From the NCBI RefSeq assembly GCF_030295765.1, contig NZ_AP027292.1, forward strand, positions 2,542,001 through 2,606,000: DNA of 64,000 nucleotides. Reading direction: 5' to 3'. Position 1 is the first letter of the stretch, and each line of letters starts with the position of its first letter. The notes under the pieces are model-generated. The model was given only the letters and a program-made list of their open reading frames with translations. It was not told where the DNA came from and did no database searches. Below, piece by piece: positions 44,401 through 54,435 of this stretch. A program made the translations under genes and the position numbers. The stretch is from Neptuniibacter halophilus. Lineage in GTDB: Bacteria > Pseudomonadota > Gammaproteobacteria > Pseudomonadales > Balneatricaceae.

Positions 44401-44950
44401 CGGAGGGGTAAAGCACCGGCATCATCGCATCCATAAATGCGTAGTCGCTCTGATGCGGTAGGGTTGATGATTTGCTGGCATGGTCGTCACCGGCGATGGC
44501 GAGCACACCGCCGTAGGGCGTGGTGCCAAAAGCGTTGGCGTGTTTGAATACGTCGCCAGTACGGTCAACGCCGGGGCCTTTGCCATACCAGAGGCCGAAC
44601 ACACCATCGTATTTTGCGCCTTCAAACAGGTTGACCTGCTGCGATCCCCAGACGGCGGTCGCACCCAGATCTTCGTTGACACCGGGCTGAAATTTAATGT
44701 TGTAACGGCTCAGGTAATCCCGGATCTGCCACAGGGTTTTGTCAAAATTCCCCAGCGGCGAACCGCGGTAACCGGAGATAAAACCTGCGGTATTGAGGCC
44801 AGCGCGCTGGTCTCGCTCAGCCTGCAGCATGGGCAGGCGTGCCAGGGCCTGACTGCCGGTGATGTAAACCCGGCCAGACTGTTTTTCCCACTTATCGTTG
44901 AGTGAGATCGGATCGGCAGCCTGGGTTGTTGGCGTTGAACGCTTAGTCAT
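41435..44950 (-). CDS. Fused indolepyruvate ferredoxin oxidoreductase (IorAB-type)
   Basis: A 1171-aa single-chain 2-oxo-acid:ferredoxin oxidoreductase. The N-terminal pyrimidine-binding domain (about residues 20-400) is followed by a TPP domain with [28 protein letters not shown] and GDGTYFHSG...[12 protein letters not shown] cluster-binding stretch with [18 protein letters not shown] and further Cys follows (near 660-720). The gamma-type domain starts at [20 protein letters not shown] (near 745). It decarboxylates aryl- or branched-chain 2-oxo acids to acyl-CoA. AGGAG lies 8 nt before ATG 44950. The fused form is common in Proteobacteria. Confidence 0.93.
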   Translation of the reverse strand: MTKRSTPTTQAADPISLNDKWEKQSGRVYITGSQALARLPMLQAERDQRAGLNTAGFISGYRGSPLGNFDKTLWQIRDYLSRYNIKFQPGVNEDLGATAVWGSQQVNLFEGAKYDGVFGLWYGKGPGVDRTGDVFKHANAFGTTPYGGVLAIAGDDHASKSSTLPHQSDYAFMDAMMPVLYPSGIQEMLDFGLYGWAMSRFSGCWVGMKALAEVMDSAISADINQQRLQILLPEDFDLPADGLNARWPDKPLQQEERLHRYKIRAAQAFCRTNRLDKIIIQPSAPRFGIVTTGKSYLDVLQALEDLGISHQQAADLGIRLYKVAMPWPLEPEGLYEFATDLDEILVIEEKRGLIEDQVKEQLYSWQDRRGQHPRIVGKRDEQGRELLTSLSELTPAMIARAIAARIAPFHSSDQITHRLNFLSNKEAELEQPRALLERTPHFCSGCPHNSSTVVPEGSRALGGIGCHYMATWMDRGTDTFTQMGGEGATWIGQQPFTDNNHVFQNLGDGTYFHSGLLAIRAAVAAGSNITYKVLYNDAVAMTGGQPIDGQLTVQQITHQLYGEGIRRIALVSDEPDKYPSRADFADGVTFHHRDDLQAVQLELREIPGCTAMIYDQTCAAEKRRRRKRGQMHDPDQRVVINSEVCEGCGDCGVQSNCLSLLPKETSRGRKREIDQSACNKDFSCVRGFCPSFVTVKGGKLRKPEALGQSSQFQTLPEPQLPTCETPYNIMLTGVGGTGVVTVSALLGMAAHIEGKGAGVLDQIGLAQKFGAVMSHIRVANTQEQIHTVRIPAGETDLMIGFDLMVGASEEALGKLDRNRSQVVINNHETMPAAFTRDPDLQVPSAEMEAVIRATAKEDKTFSLDATTLATNLLGDGMAVNLFCIGFAWQQGLIPLQRSSIEQAIELNGVSVNANKEAFLWGRRAAHDLQQVSQIALPQAEPEVQTLQLMPGLNEVISREKAHLSEYQNASLAERYHALVSQMQNAEKTVGGTRLSMAVAENYSRLLAYKDEYEVARQLSSERFRAQLEQQFEGNFELEFNLAPPLISKINPATGRPQKRKFSEKVLPLFRTLSKLRGLRGTPLDPFGYSADRRLERRLIREYEQDVQLVCSQLNRENLADAIELLSLPASIRGYGPVKDAAHAKAEQKRQQLLARIQEAQPANDQATAQTL

Positions 44951-45532
44951 CTCTATCGCTCCTGGTTCTGAACGGCACAGCATTTCACTCCGGTTCAGAA
45001 CGAATCAGAAAAAGGGCTGGCTGTTGGAATCAGCAGTCGGTAATCGGTTGGAAACAGATACGGGTGACAGAGAACGGATCTGGAGAGAGCCGGGGGCTCA
45101 GAGTGAAGTGTGTCATTGCGCATTACCTTTGCCGCAGTTGGATCTCAACCGGGCTTTCTCTTGTTGTTATTGTGCCGACAGGTAAGTCGGAGTCGTTATG
45201 CCGGTTACCCCTTGTGAGGGTAAGCGGAATCCACATTAGTCCTGTGCTTTTACCAAGTCAACAGGGGTTATGGCTGGCTATAAGCTGTCGAGTTATTTTT
45301 TCAACTGAGTTGGTGTGCTTTTGTAGAATTAACCACTGCCGGGTTTGTTTGGTTAAAAACTGTGCAGTCCGCATCATTTATGGCCTGATCAGGTTAAACG
45401 AGCAGATATTGATTAGGGGAAAACCCTGAGAGAAGAATAAAAAAAATGGATTTCCTTTTTTCTGCGCGGTTGCGCAGCTTCAGGGCAGTCATTAGGCTGA
45501 ACCTGTCTTTGGTAATACCGCAGGGTGAGAAA
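44951..45532. other. Divergent intergenic region of about 580 bp
   Basis: No gene is supported. It must hold the promoters for the leftward oxidoreductase operon and the rightward methyltransferase-like gene. One small hairpin is visible (TTACCC and GGGTAA near 45205-45225). A GC-rich left half passes into an AT-rich right half. Confidence 0.5.
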
Positions 45533-45997
45533 ATGAGCAGCGATAAGGGGCCGGGTGTTCGGCTGCCACCTCCGTTAATTTTTATTTTCTTTATAGCCTT
45601 GGGGCTGCTTCTGGATCGTTACTGGCCGCTGCTCAAAGGCTGGCCCGCGTCAGGGCATATTCCGGTACTGGTGTTGCTGATCTGTGGCCTCGGTTTGCTG
45701 GCAGCGTCGTTATATCAGTTCTGGCGCCACAAAACCCACGTTGAGCCCTGGCAGCCGGCGAGCTCACTGATTTGTAATGGTATCTTTGCTTACAGCCGCA
45801 ACCCGATCTATCTGGGGTTTATTCTGCTGACGCTGGCGCTTGGGGGCTGGCTGGAGAGCGTCTGGGTCTGTCTCAGTAGTCTGCCCTCAACACTGACGCT
45901 GTACCGCTATGTGATTGTTCGTGAGGAGGCGTATCTGGAGCGGCGATTTGGCCAGCCTTATCTTGATTATAAGCAGCGGGTCAGACGCTGGCTTTGA
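45533..45997 (+). CDS. Isoprenylcysteine carboxyl methyltransferase-like membrane protein
   Basis: A 154-aa protein with three to four membrane helices. The C-terminal motif GIFAYSRNPIYLGFILLTLA followed by EEAYLERRFGQPYLDYKQRV is the hallmark of the ICMT/PEMT family of SAM-dependent membrane methyltransferases. Bacterial substrates are mostly unknown. ATG 45533 with GGTGAGAA upstream fits better than the longer frame from 45446. It converges on the GNAT gene with a 1-bp gap. Confidence 0.85.
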   Translation: MSSDKGPGVRLPPPLIFIFFIALGLLLDRYWPLLKGWPASGHIPVLVLLICGLGLLAASLYQFWRHKTHVEPWQPASSLICNGIFAYSRNPIYLGFILLTLALGGWLESVWVCLSSLPSTLTLYRYVIVREEAYLERRFGQPYLDYKQRVRRWL

Positions 45998-45998
45998 A

Positions 45999-46439
45999 TC
46001 ATCTCTGCCGAAGCTGCATCAGGTGAGTAGGGTTGCCCCGCTGATGGTAGTTACGCCAGCGCCGGTAAAGGGGTTCGGGGCACTCATCCTGCGTGCAACG
46101 GGTAAAGCCAAGCCCGGTATAAAAATCTCTGCTGGCGGAATAGGACAGGCAATAAAGGCCTTGGGGAGAGCCTGAATGCAGCGTCAGAACCGACGTCATC
46201 AGTTGTTTCCCCAGCCCGTTACCGCGCAGGTTTTTATCGACCCATACGCCTCTGAGTAAAGCGTAACCCTGCTCCGGATATTCGCTGATTCTGGCGGCTG
46301 CGATGATGTTTCCTTCTGCATCGCTTAACCAGAAACAGCGGTCGTCCGGCTGAATTTTGCCTTTGTGTCCATTGCGTTTGTAGAAGCGGCCCAGTGCCGG
46401 GGTTGTCAGTTCAGCTCCCGGGCCGTAGTGAAATGTCAG
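45999..46439 (-). CDS. GNAT acetyltransferase with apparent CTG start
   Basis: A 146-aa GNAT protein whose frame has no ATG, GTG or TTG before its acetyl-CoA loop. Translated on the minus strand it reads FHYGPGAELTTPALGRFY, then LLRGVWVDKNLRGNGLGKQL, then LYCLSYSASRDFYTGLGF and a C-terminal LM-rich end. The residues before the first ATG (46199) are clearly part of the fold. CTG at 46439-46437 overlaps the msrA TGA as CTGA, with GGGAAG upstream, so translation is probably coupled to msrA. Substrate unknown. A second CTG at 46448 is an alternative. Confidence 0.7.
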   Translation of the reverse strand: MTFHYGPGAELTTPALGRFYKRNGHKGKIQPDDRCFWLSDAEGNIIAAARISEYPEQGYALLRGVWVDKNLRGNGLGKQLMTSVLTLHSGSPQGLYCLSYSASRDFYTGLGFTRCTQDECPEPLYRRWRNYHQRGNPTHLMQLRQR

Positions 46440-46906
46440 ATCCCGCAGCTTCCCATACCTCGTTTCTGCAGATATTTCTGGTGATACTCCTCCGCTGGCC
46501 AGAAGGTAGCGGCGGGAATGATCTGGGTGACGATCGGGTTGGCGAAAACGCCGTTTTTCTCGAGTACGGCTTTGCTGGCTTCAGCCAGTTGATGTTGCAG
46601 TTCGTCATGGTAGAAGACGGCAGAACGGTACTGAGTGCCTACATCCGGGCCCTGCCGGTTGAGGGTGGTTGGATCGTGCATCGACCAGAACTGATTGAGC
46701 AGTACTTCATAGTCGATTAGCTGTTCATCATATTCCACCTGCACGACTTCGGCATGGTAGGTATCACCTCGGCAGACCTGCTCATAGCTGGGCTGATCCG
46801 TAGTACCGCCCATATAGCCTACTGCGGTGGCCGTGACACCTTCCATTTGTGAGAATTTCAGTTCAATTCCCCAAAAACAGCCTGCGGCAAATGTCGCTTT
46901 TTTCAT
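46436..46906 (-). CDS. msrA: Peptide methionine (S)-S-oxide reductase
   Basis: A 156-aa MsrA. The catalytic Cys10 is in AAGCFWGIELKF. GYMGGTTDQPSYEQVCRGDT, the HDPTTLNRQGPDVGTQYRS core and the C-terminal recycling Cys (GMGSCGI) are all present. It repairs methionine sulfoxide with thioredoxin. ATG 46906 has GGAGTG upstream; the longer frame (to 46990) adds a Cys-rich stretch unlike MsrA. Its stop overlaps the GNAT start. Confidence 0.95.
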   Translation of the reverse strand: MKKATFAAGCFWGIELKFSQMEGVTATAVGYMGGTTDQPSYEQVCRGDTYHAEVVQVEYDEQLIDYEVLLNQFWSMHDPTTLNRQGPDVGTQYRSAVFYHDELQHQLAEASKAVLEKNGVFANPIVTQIIPAATFWPAEEYHQKYLQKRGMGSCGI

Positions 46907-47116
46907 CGGTTTTTCACTCCGGCAGATCTTTTCGGGTGAGCAGTGTCGTAAAACTGTCACCTCCTGGTCATCTTTTGTGCATGTGCACAAAAATGTGTTC
47001 AGAAGCGGTGCGTCGCTCCGTTTTTATCTGACTAAAAGAGTAGACTATAAATTCAATTTTTTATTAGTGCATTGTTTTTATTAGTTATTTTCTCATATGG
47101 CATAAGCTATGCAGTG

Positions 47117-47153
47117 TACCCCTCAATGAGTTATTTCATTCTTTGAAGGGGTA
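47117..47153 (+). promoter_or_regulatory. Hairpin that covers the porin ribosome-binding site
   Basis: TACCCCT (47117-47123) pairs with AGGGGTA (47147-47153), extended by CAA (47124-47126) with TTG (47143-47145) and one bulged A. The AGGGG that would bind the ribosome is in the 3' arm, 5-6 nt before the ATG. Control by temperature, protein or small RNA is possible. Confidence 0.55.
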
Positions 47154-47157
47154 TAAG

Positions 47158-47787
47158 ATGATGAAATCAATGACTAAATCTCTGCTTGCTGCAGGTCTGC
47201 TGTCTGCTTCCGTCATGGCTGAAGCGGGTTTGTCCGCCAATATCGGTGCGATGAGTGACTACTATTTCCGTGGTGTTGATCAGGGCGTGAGCGGTGCCAG
47301 CATGATGGGGGGCGTCGACTATGAGGCGGATAACGGCCTTTCAGTGGGTACCTGGGCGGCTTCTCTGAACAATGGTGAGATCGAGTACGATCTGTACGGC
47401 GGTTACTCCGGTGAGTTCAGCGACTTCTCATACTATGTAGGTTACGCAGGCTACTTCTATACCGAAGACGGGGCTACCGACTTCCATGAGATCAACTTTA
47501 ACCTGGGTTACGGTCCGATCAGCTTTGAATATACCGTGGGTACTGAAGATGCAGAAGCGGGTGTTGAAGAGCTGGATTATACGTTTGCAGCCATTACCGG
47601 TGAATATGAAGGTGCTTACCTGACTTATGGTAGCTACGGCAACGATTATGACGGTGAATACTGGGAGATCGGTTACAACACCTCCTATGAAGGTCTGGAT
47701 ATGGGAGTCGCTTATGTTGATCCTGACAGTGAGATCGGCAGCGAAGAAACCGTGACCTTCTATATCAGCAAGACATTTGAATTCTGA
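47158..47787 (+). CDS. TorF-family putative porin
   Basis: A 209-aa outer-membrane beta-barrel. The signal peptide ends VMAEA. The mature part begins LSANIGAMSDYYFRGVDQG, the typical start of the TorF (gcw_chp) family, followed by tyrosine-rich strands (YYVGYAGYFYTEDG, YLTYGSYGNDYDGEYWEIGY) and a C-terminal Phe (SKTFEF), needed for barrel assembly. The mature protein is rich in acidic residues, as in marine porins. Two adjacent ATGs (47158, 47161) exist; I took the first. Two terminators follow. Confidence 0.9.
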   Translation: MMKSMTKSLLAAGLLSASVMAEAGLSANIGAMSDYYFRGVDQGVSGASMMGGVDYEADNGLSVGTWAASLNNGEIEYDLYGGYSGEFSDFSYYVGYAGYFYTEDGATDFHEINFNLGYGPISFEYTVGTEDAEAGVEELDYTFAAITGEYEGAYLTYGSYGNDYDGEYWEIGYNTSYEGLDMGVAYVDPDSEIGSEETVTFYISKTFEF

Positions 47788-47816
47788 TTCATTTCCATTG
47801 ATGTACTAGTGCCTGG

Positions 47817-47837
47817 CCCGTCGCTGACGGGTCTTTT
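47817..47837 (+). terminator. Porin gene terminator
   Basis: CCCGTC (47817-47822) pairs with GACGGG (47826-47831) through GCT, followed by TCTTTTT. Confidence 0.75.
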
Positions 47838-47847
47838 TACAGGCATG

Positions 47848-47875
47848 AAAAAGCCGCCTAATCTGGCGGCTTTTT
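47848..47875. terminator. Bidirectional terminator between porin and gatB
   Basis: AAAAAGCCGCC (47848-47858) and GGCGGCTTTTT (47865-47875) form a symmetric stem with an A run and a T run, so it serves both the rightward porin and the leftward gat operon. Confidence 0.9.
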
Positions 47876-47889
47876 GCGTTAGTTCGGGT

Positions 47890-49344
47890 TTAGCAGAGTG
47901 AATCCAGTTTCTGCTTCAGGACACCCTGAACCTGTCCCGGATTGGCTTTGCCCTGGGAGGCTTTCATCACCTGACCCATAAAGTAGCCGATCATCTTGCC
48001 GCGCTTGTCTGGCTCAGCATTGATGTACTGCTCTACCTGAGGGCCACTGTTGGCGATCACATCATCAACGATCTTTTCGATGGCACCGCTGTCGGTTACC
48101 TGTTTCAGACCTTTGGCTTCGATGATCTCGTCCGCGCTGCCGCCTTCGGCCCACATCACTTCGAACACCTGCTTGGCAATTTTGCCGGAGATGGTGTTGT
48201 CTTTGATCCGTTCCAGAAGACCGCCCAACTGTTCTGCTGTAACCGGACTCTGTTTGATATCCAGATCATTCTGGTTGAGCAGTTTGGACAGCTCGCCCAT
48301 GACCCAGTTAGCCGCCATTTTGGCGTCTTTGGCCGCTTTAGCCACGGTCTCAAAGTAGTCCGCCATCGGCAGGTATGCTGAGAGTACGCCGGCATCGTAA
48401 TCCGACAGTTGATACTCTTCGGCAAAGCGGGTTCTGCGCGCATCCGGCAGCTCCGGCAGTTCGCTACGAATCGCTTCGATGTAGCTGTCGTCAATCTCTA
48501 CTGGCAACAGGTCAGGACAAGGGAAGTAACGGTAGTCGTTGGCTTCCTCTTTGCTGCGCATGGAGCGGGTTTCGTTCTTGTCCGGGTCGTACAGGCGGGT
48601 TTCCTGAACGACAGTACCGCCATCTTCGATCAGGTCGATCTGGCGTGCCACTTCAGTGTTGATTGCACGTTCGATAAAGCGAAAGGAGTTGATGTTTTTC
48701 AGCTCAGTACGGGTGCCGAGTTTCTCTTCGCCTTTAGGGCGGATAGAGACGTTACAGTCACAACGCATGGAGCCTTCGGCCATGTTGCCGTCGCAGATTC
48801 CCAGCGTGGTCACGATGGCGTGAATCTTACGGGCATATTCGGCCGCTTCCTTCGCTGTACGCATATCCGGTTCAGAAACGATCTCGACCAGCGGCGTGCC
48901 GGCACGGTTCAGATCGATACCTGACATGCCGTGGAAGTCTTCATGCAGGGATTTACCTGCATCTTCTTCGAGGTGGGCGTGGTGGATTCGCACGCGGCGG
49001 GTTTCGCCGTCATCTGTGCTGATATCTACGTGGCCCGGGCCGACAATGGGCTGTTCCAGCTGAGTGGTCTGATAACCTTTTGGCAGGTCCGGATAAAAAT
49101 AGTTTTTACGTTCAAACACTGAGCGCTTACCGATCTCAGCATCGATCGCCAGACCGAATTTGACCGCCATGCGCAGGGCGTTTTCGTTAAAGACCGGCAG
49201 GGTGCCCGGCAGCGCCAGGTCGACCGCACAGGCCTGAGTATTCGGTTCGGCACCGAAGGCAGTGCTGGCACCGGAGAAAATCTTAGTGGCGGTGGAGAGC
49301 TGTACGTGAATCTCCAGGCCGATAACTGTTTCCCATTCCATCAT
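47890..49344 (-). CDS. gatB: Asp-tRNA(Asn)/Glu-tRNA(Gln) amidotransferase subunit B
   Basis: The 484-aa GatB subunit, which binds the mischarged tRNA and phosphorylates its Glu or Asp. It starts [20 protein letters not shown] and has [40 protein letters not shown] and [12 protein letters not shown]; the C-terminal YqeY-like domain ends [14 protein letters not shown]. Full length. It is last in gatC-gatA-gatB, with a 9-bp gap from gatA. MM at the start leaves the exact ATG open by one codon. Confidence 0.97.
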   Translation of the reverse strand: MMEWETVIGLEIHVQLSTATKIFSGASTAFGAEPNTQACAVDLALPGTLPVFNENALRMAVKFGLAIDAEIGKRSVFERKNYFYPDLPKGYQTTQLEQPIVGPGHVDISTDDGETRRVRIHHAHLEEDAGKSLHEDFHGMSGIDLNRAGTPLVEIVSEPDMRTAKEAAEYARKIHAIVTTLGICDGNMAEGSMRCDCNVSIRPKGEEKLGTRTELKNINSFRFIERAINTEVARQIDLIEDGGTVVQETRLYDPDKNETRSMRSKEEANDYRYFPCPDLLPVEIDDSYIEAIRSELPELPDARRTRFAEEYQLSDYDAGVLSAYLPMADYFETVAKAAKDAKMAANWVMGELSKLLNQNDLDIKQSPVTAEQLGGLLERIKDNTISGKIAKQVFEVMWAEGGSADEIIEAKGLKQVTDSGAIEKIVDDVIANSGPQVEQYINAEPDKRGKMIGYFMGQVMKASQGKANPGQVQGVLKQKLDSLC

Positions 49345-49353
49345 CTATTCCTC

Positions 49354-50805
49354 TCAGATACCTTGTGGAGCCTGTTTGTGCCAGTCGGTTGCCAACTGGA
49401 ACTGGTGGGCCACGTTCAGCAGTTTCTGCTCGGCGAAATAGTCGCCGATGATCTGCAGGCCGGTCGGCAGACCGTTCGCAAAACCACAAGGGATCGACAT
49501 GCCCGGCAGGCCAGCCAGGTTCAGGGAGATGGTGAAGATATCTTCCATATACATCGCCACCGGGTCGGAGGTTTTCTCGCCCAGTTTAAACGCCGGATGG
49601 GGTGTGGTCGGGCCCATAATGACATCAACGTCTGCCAGCGCAGCGGCAAAGTCATCACGGATCAGACGACGGATCTGCTGGGCTTTTTTGTAGTAGGCAT
49701 CGTAGTAACCCGCAGACAGGGCATAAGCACCAATCATGATGCGGCGCTTCACCTCGGTGCCAAAACCTTCGCCACGGCTGCGCTTGTACATATCTTCCAG
49801 ATCGACCGGGTCCTCACAGCGGTAGCCGTAGCGCACGCCGTCAAAACGAGACAGGTTGGAAGACGCCTCAGCCGGCGCGATGATGTAGTAAGCCGGAATC
49901 GACAGGGCGGTATTCGGCAGACTGATCTCTTTAACGGTGGCCCCGAGTTTTTCAAACTCTTTGATCGCAGCCTGTGTCTGGCTGGCGATCTCCGGGTTGA
50001 TGTCGTCAGAGAAGAACTCTTTTGGCAGACCGATCTTCAGACCGCTGAGCGGCTGGTTCAGTTCTGCGCTGTAATCGGGCACATCGCGCTCTACCGAAGT
50101 GGAGTCACGCTGATCAAAACCGGCCATGACGTTCAGCATCAGTGCTGCGTCTTCTGCGGTTTTGGTCATCGGGCCGCCCTGATCCAGAGAGGAGGCAAAG
50201 GCGATCATGCCGTAACGGGACACCCGGCCGTAGGTTGGCTTCAGCCCGGTGATACCGCAGAGTGCCGCCGGCTGACGAATCGAACCGCCGGTGTCTGTGC
50301 CGGTGGCTGCCGGGGCCAGTTGCGCTGCGACTGCAGCGGCAGAACCACCGGAGGAACCGCCGGGTACACACTCGGTGTTCCAGGGGTTTTTCGCGGCGCC
50401 ATAAAAGCTGCTTTCGTTGGATGAGCCCATAGCGAACTCATCCATGTTGGTTTTACCCAGCATCACGGCACCAGCGGCGTTGAACTTTTCAACCACGGTC
50501 GCGTTGTAGGGAGAGATAAAGTTGTCCAGCATCTTCGACGCACAACTGGTGCGGACACCCTGAGTACAAAAGATATCTTTGTGGGCGATCGGCAGGCCGG
50601 TGAAGACGCCTGCGCTGCCGCTGGCAATGGCTTCATCGGCGGCTTTCGCCTGAGTCAGCGCCTGCTCTTCGGTCAGGGTAATGTAGCTGTTGTATTTGCT
50701 GTCTTCAGCCTTAATTCTGTTCAGGTAGGCCTGGGTCAGCTCGACACTGCTGAATTCACCCGACTTCAGCCCCTGAGCCAGTTCGGCTAGTGTTTTCTCA
50801 AACAT
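49354..50805 (-). CDS. gatA: Asp-tRNA(Asn)/Glu-tRNA(Gln) amidotransferase subunit A
   Basis: The 483-aa GatA amidase that releases ammonia from glutamine. The Ser-cisSer-Lys catalytic set is visible: Lys in [10 protein letters not shown] near residue 77, Ser in [14 protein letters not shown] and the catalytic Ser in [15 protein letters not shown]. Full length. It lies between gatC (39-bp gap) and gatB. This supplies Gln-tRNA(Gln) and/or Asn-tRNA(Asn) when direct charging enzymes are absent. Confidence 0.97.
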   Translation of the reverse strand: MFEKTLAELAQGLKSGEFSSVELTQAYLNRIKAEDSKYNSYITLTEEQALTQAKAADEAIASGSAGVFTGLPIAHKDIFCTQGVRTSCASKMLDNFISPYNATVVEKFNAAGAVMLGKTNMDEFAMGSSNESSFYGAAKNPWNTECVPGGSSGGSAAAVAAQLAPAATGTDTGGSIRQPAALCGITGLKPTYGRVSRYGMIAFASSLDQGGPMTKTAEDAALMLNVMAGFDQRDSTSVERDVPDYSAELNQPLSGLKIGLPKEFFSDDINPEIASQTQAAIKEFEKLGATVKEISLPNTALSIPAYYIIAPAEASSNLSRFDGVRYGYRCEDPVDLEDMYKRSRGEGFGTEVKRRIMIGAYALSAGYYDAYYKKAQQIRRLIRDDFAAALADVDVIMGPTTPHPAFKLGEKTSDPVAMYMEDIFTISLNLAGLPGMSIPCGFANGLPTGLQIIGDYFAEQKLLNVAHQFQLATDWHKQAPQGI

Positions 50806-50844
50806 GGATGCGTATCCTTTTAAATATTCCGGCGCGGGGTGCGA

Positions 50845-51132
50845 TCACTCAATTACTTTGGGTACCAGGAACAGGCCGTCTTCGACCTCAGGTGCCGCAG
50901 CCTGCAATTGCTCACGCTGATTTTCTTCGCTGATTACATCGCCGCGCAGGCGCTGTACTGCATCCAGCGGATGAGCCATAGGGGAAACATCGGTGGTGTC
51001 GATCGCCTGCATCTGATTGACCAGATCCAGAATATTTGACAGATTTTGCGCGTATTCAGGAGCGTCCTGTTCTTCAATTTGAAGGCGCGCCAGATGGGCT
51101 ATTTTATCCACATCAGAGCGATCCAGAGACAT
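50845..51132 (-). CDS. gatC: Asp-tRNA(Asn)/Glu-tRNA(Gln) amidotransferase subunit C
   Basis: The 95-aa GatC subunit, which stabilises the GatA-GatB complex. It begins [20 protein letters not shown] and contains [27 protein letters not shown], the standard family core. First gene of the leftward gat operon, divergent from mreB. Confidence 0.96.
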   Translation of the reverse strand: MSLDRSDVDKIAHLARLQIEEQDAPEYAQNLSNILDLVNQMQAIDTTDVSPMAHPLDAVQRLRGDVISEENQREQLQAAAPEVEDGLFLVPKVIE

Positions 51133-51269
51133 AATTTACTCTCGCTTGTTGGAGTGACTTTTCAGTAAAGTCGAAAGGGAAAAAACCAAGAGCTGTAAGG
51201 TATCACATCGGCACTCTATGCAGAAGGTCATTTGCGGGCGTTATTTCACTGGTTTTGCCTATTTACGCC

Positions 51270-51298
51270 TTGCCGAAACCGCTGGCCGTTGTTAGAGT
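51270..51298 (+). promoter_or_regulatory. Candidate mreB promoter
   Basis: TTGCCG (51270-51275) and TAGAGT (51293-51298) with a 17-bp spacer lie 57 bp before the mreB start in the gatC-mreB divergent region. Confidence 0.45.
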
Positions 51299-51342
51299 TA
51301 CGTGTTTTCAGGATATAGCGGCTATACCTGCAGATTTCTTAG

Positions 51343-52392
<1,050 letters not shown>

Positions 52393-52426
52393 ACCATGTC
52401 AGATCTCAATGTTGAAATAATCCCCG

Positions 52427-52465
52427 GTACCTCCTCTGGGTATGCTTCGGCATACCGGGAGGTGC
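52427..52465 (+). promoter_or_regulatory. Hairpin sequestering the mreC ribosome-binding site
   Basis: The inner stem GGTATGC (52439-52445) pairs with GCATACC (52450-52456) with a TTCG loop. The outer stem ACCTCC (52429-52434) pairs with GGAGGT (52458-52463), which contains the Shine-Dalgarno. Extra pairs at 52427-52428 lengthen it. No T run follows. Confidence 0.6.
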
Positions 52466-52468
52466 AGT

Positions 52469-53329
52469 ATTAAAACTATCTTTCGTGGCCGATCTTCCGG
52501 CCGCTTCTTCTTTTTCCTGCTGATTCTGGCGTTCCTGCTGATGGCGGCTGATCTGTACTCCGCTAAAGTGCGTGAAGGCCGTGCTTATCTTTCCCTGTTA
52601 CTGACACCGCTGCAGTGGGTCGTGGATGTACCGAGCCGTTTAGCCGGTGAGGTGTCGGATGTGGTGGTTGATCGTAGCCTGCTGCTGAAAGAGAACGCCA
52701 AACTGAAATCCGAAGCGCTGCAACTGGAGCGCAAAGCCCAGCAGAATGCCGCGCTGCGAGAAGAAAATGACCGCCTGCGCCTGCTGTTGCAGGGCAGTAA
52801 ACGGGTAGATGAAGAGGTGGTTCTGGTCGAGCTGATCGGCGTTAACCCCGATCCTTTCCAGCACCAGGTTATCATCAATCAGGGCAGCGAAAATCAGGTG
52901 AAACTGGGGCTGCCACTACTTGATGCCGGTGGTGTGATGGGGCAGATTACTGAGGTCTCGCATTACACCAGTCGGGCAATGCTGATCACAGATGCGCGGC
53001 ATGCTTTGCCGGTTGAGATCAATCGTAACGGTTTCCGCTCTATTGCCCTGGGTAAAGGTGAGCTGGAAGAGCTTGAGCTTGAGCATGTGCCGGATACCGC
53101 CGATGTGCAGGAGGGTGATCTGGTGATTACTTCCGGGCTGGGTGGGCGTTTCCCCCGTGGTTATCCGGTGGCGGTAGTTTCGGAAGTGATCCGGGACCCG
53201 GGGCAGCCGTTTACGCAGGTTAAGATCAAGCCCTCTGCGCTGCTGAATAAATCCCGCCATCTGCTGTTGGTGAAGATGCCTGAAGCTCCCCGTGAGCCTG
53301 AGCCGGTGGTTGCTGAGGTGGCGGAGTGA
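52469..53329 (+). CDS. mreC: Rod-shape determining protein MreC
   Basis: A 286-aa MreC with a cytosolic start, one membrane helix (FFFFLLILAFLLMAADLYS), a coiled coil (LLKENAKLKSEALQLERKAQ) and the beta-rich periplasmic domain (VDAP-like region; GLPLLDAGGVMGQITEVSHY, LVITSGLGGRFPRGYPVAVV). It links MreB to the wall synthesis machinery. The start is unusual: the best Shine-Dalgarno (GGGAGG, 52457-52462) is 6 nt before an ATT codon at 52469, giving MKTIFRGRSSG. The ATG at 52442 lies in a hairpin loop stem and has no ribosome site. Confidence 0.9.
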   Translation: MKTIFRGRSSGRFFFFLLILAFLLMAADLYSAKVREGRAYLSLLLTPLQWVVDVPSRLAGEVSDVVVDRSLLLKENAKLKSEALQLERKAQQNAALREENDRLRLLLQGSKRVDEEVVLVELIGVNPDPFQHQVIINQGSENQVKLGLPLLDAGGVMGQITEVSHYTSRAMLITDARHALPVEINRNGFRSIALGKGELEELELEHVPDTADVQEGDLVITSGLGGRFPRGYPVAVVSEVIRDPGQPFTQVKIKPSALLNKSRHLLLVKMPEAPREPEPVVAEVAE

Positions 53330-53826
53330 ACAGCGGTTCACCGGTCACTCCGGGTGGTGGCGGCTTTATCATCTTTGCGACGTTTCTGGTTGGCCTGATG
53401 CTCAGTCAGGTGCCGCTGCCCTACATGATCGAATGGGCGCGTCCTGAATGGGTGGCGATGATCCTGATCTACTGGGTTATGGCGCTGCCGCATCGGGTTG
53501 GCATGGGCATGGCGTTCTGTCTTGGGCTATTTCTCGATGTGATCAAAGGCAGTGTCCTCGGCCTGAATGCGCTGTCCCTGACGATTATCGCTTTCCTGAC
53601 CCTGTTGTTGCACCAGCGTCTGCGTATGTTCCCATTGGTTCAGCAGGCGTTTATGGTGATGGTTTTGGTAGGGATCAACCAATTGCTGTTCCACTGGATG
53701 CAGGCATTTACCGGCTATACCGGTGACAGCCTGATCTTTCTATTGCCCTGTCTCGTGAGTGCGCTGTTCTGGCCCTGGCTGTTCGTTATACTGCGAGGCA
53801 TCCGGCGAATGTTTCGTATTCGCTGA
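53326..53826 (+). CDS. mreD: Rod-shape determining protein MreD
   Basis: A 166-aa inner-membrane protein with about five helices (FIIFATFLVGLMLSQVPLP, WVAMILIYWVMALPHRVGMG, LGLFLDVIKGSVLGLNALSL). The LD-x-x-KGSVLGLNAL motif is typical of MreD. It belongs to the elongasome with MreB and MreC. The GTG start overlaps the mreC stop (GTGA), so it is translationally coupled. Confidence 0.94.
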   Translation: MNSGSPVTPGGGGFIIFATFLVGLMLSQVPLPYMIEWARPEWVAMILIYWVMALPHRVGMGMAFCLGLFLDVIKGSVLGLNALSLTIIAFLTLLLHQRLRMFPLVQQAFMVMVLVGINQLLFHWMQAFTGYTGDSLIFLLPCLVSALFWPWLFVILRGIRRMFRIR

Positions 53827-53841
53827 TAGCGGAGACCTCCT

Positions 53842-54420
53842 GTGAATCTGATTCTTGCTTCTGCATCTCCCCGGCGTAAAGAGCTTCTGCGCCAGATCGG
53901 AGTGCAATTTAATGTAAAGCCGGTTGATATTTGTGAAGATCTGCAGGAAGGTGAGGAAGCTGAGGCTTATGTCCGGCGGCTGGCACTGGAGAAAGCGGAA
54001 GCCGGGCTGGCGCATTGCGGCTCTGATGTGACGGTGCTGGGTTCTGATACTACGGTTGTTGTAGATGGTGAAGTGATGGGCAAGCCCCTTGACCGGGACG
54101 ATGCCGTCGCCACGTTACAGCGGTTGTCGGGGCGGAGTCATCAGGTGATGACCGCCGTTGCGCTGGTCAGCGCTGAACAAAGTCAGGTGGTTGTAGTCAA
54201 AACCGATGTCTGTTTTCGTCAACTGGATACGCAGGAGTGTCTCGATTACTGGGAGACCGGTGAACCTGCGGATAAAGCAGGTGCCTACGGTATTCAGGGG
54301 ATGGGTGCGGTTTTTGTGGAAAAGATAAAGGGTAGTTATTCAGCGGTTGTTGGATTGCCTTTAGCCGAGACAGCGGCGCTGCTTAAGCAGGCAGGTATAC
54401 CAATCTGGCATTCTGAGTAG
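53842..54420 (+). CDS. maf: Maf-family nucleotide pyrophosphatase
   Basis: The 192-aa Maf protein (dTTP/UTP pyrophosphatase YhdE type), which removes non-canonical or excess nucleoside triphosphates. The N-terminal signature is LILASASPRRKELLRQIG, followed by VLGSDTTVVVDGEVMGKPLD with the catalytic Asp, and ADKAGAYGIQGMGAVFVEKI. Starts at GTG with GGAGA upstream. Position between mreD and rng is conserved in gammaproteobacteria. Confidence 0.94.
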   Translation: MNLILASASPRRKELLRQIGVQFNVKPVDICEDLQEGEEAEAYVRRLALEKAEAGLAHCGSDVTVLGSDTTVVVDGEVMGKPLDRDDAVATLQRLSGRSHQVMTAVALVSAEQSQVVVVKTDVCFRQLDTQECLDYWETGEPADKAGAYGIQGMGAVFVEKIKGSYSAVVGLPLAETAALLKQAGIPIWHSE

Positions 54421-54435
54421 ATTTAAGGAAAAGTC

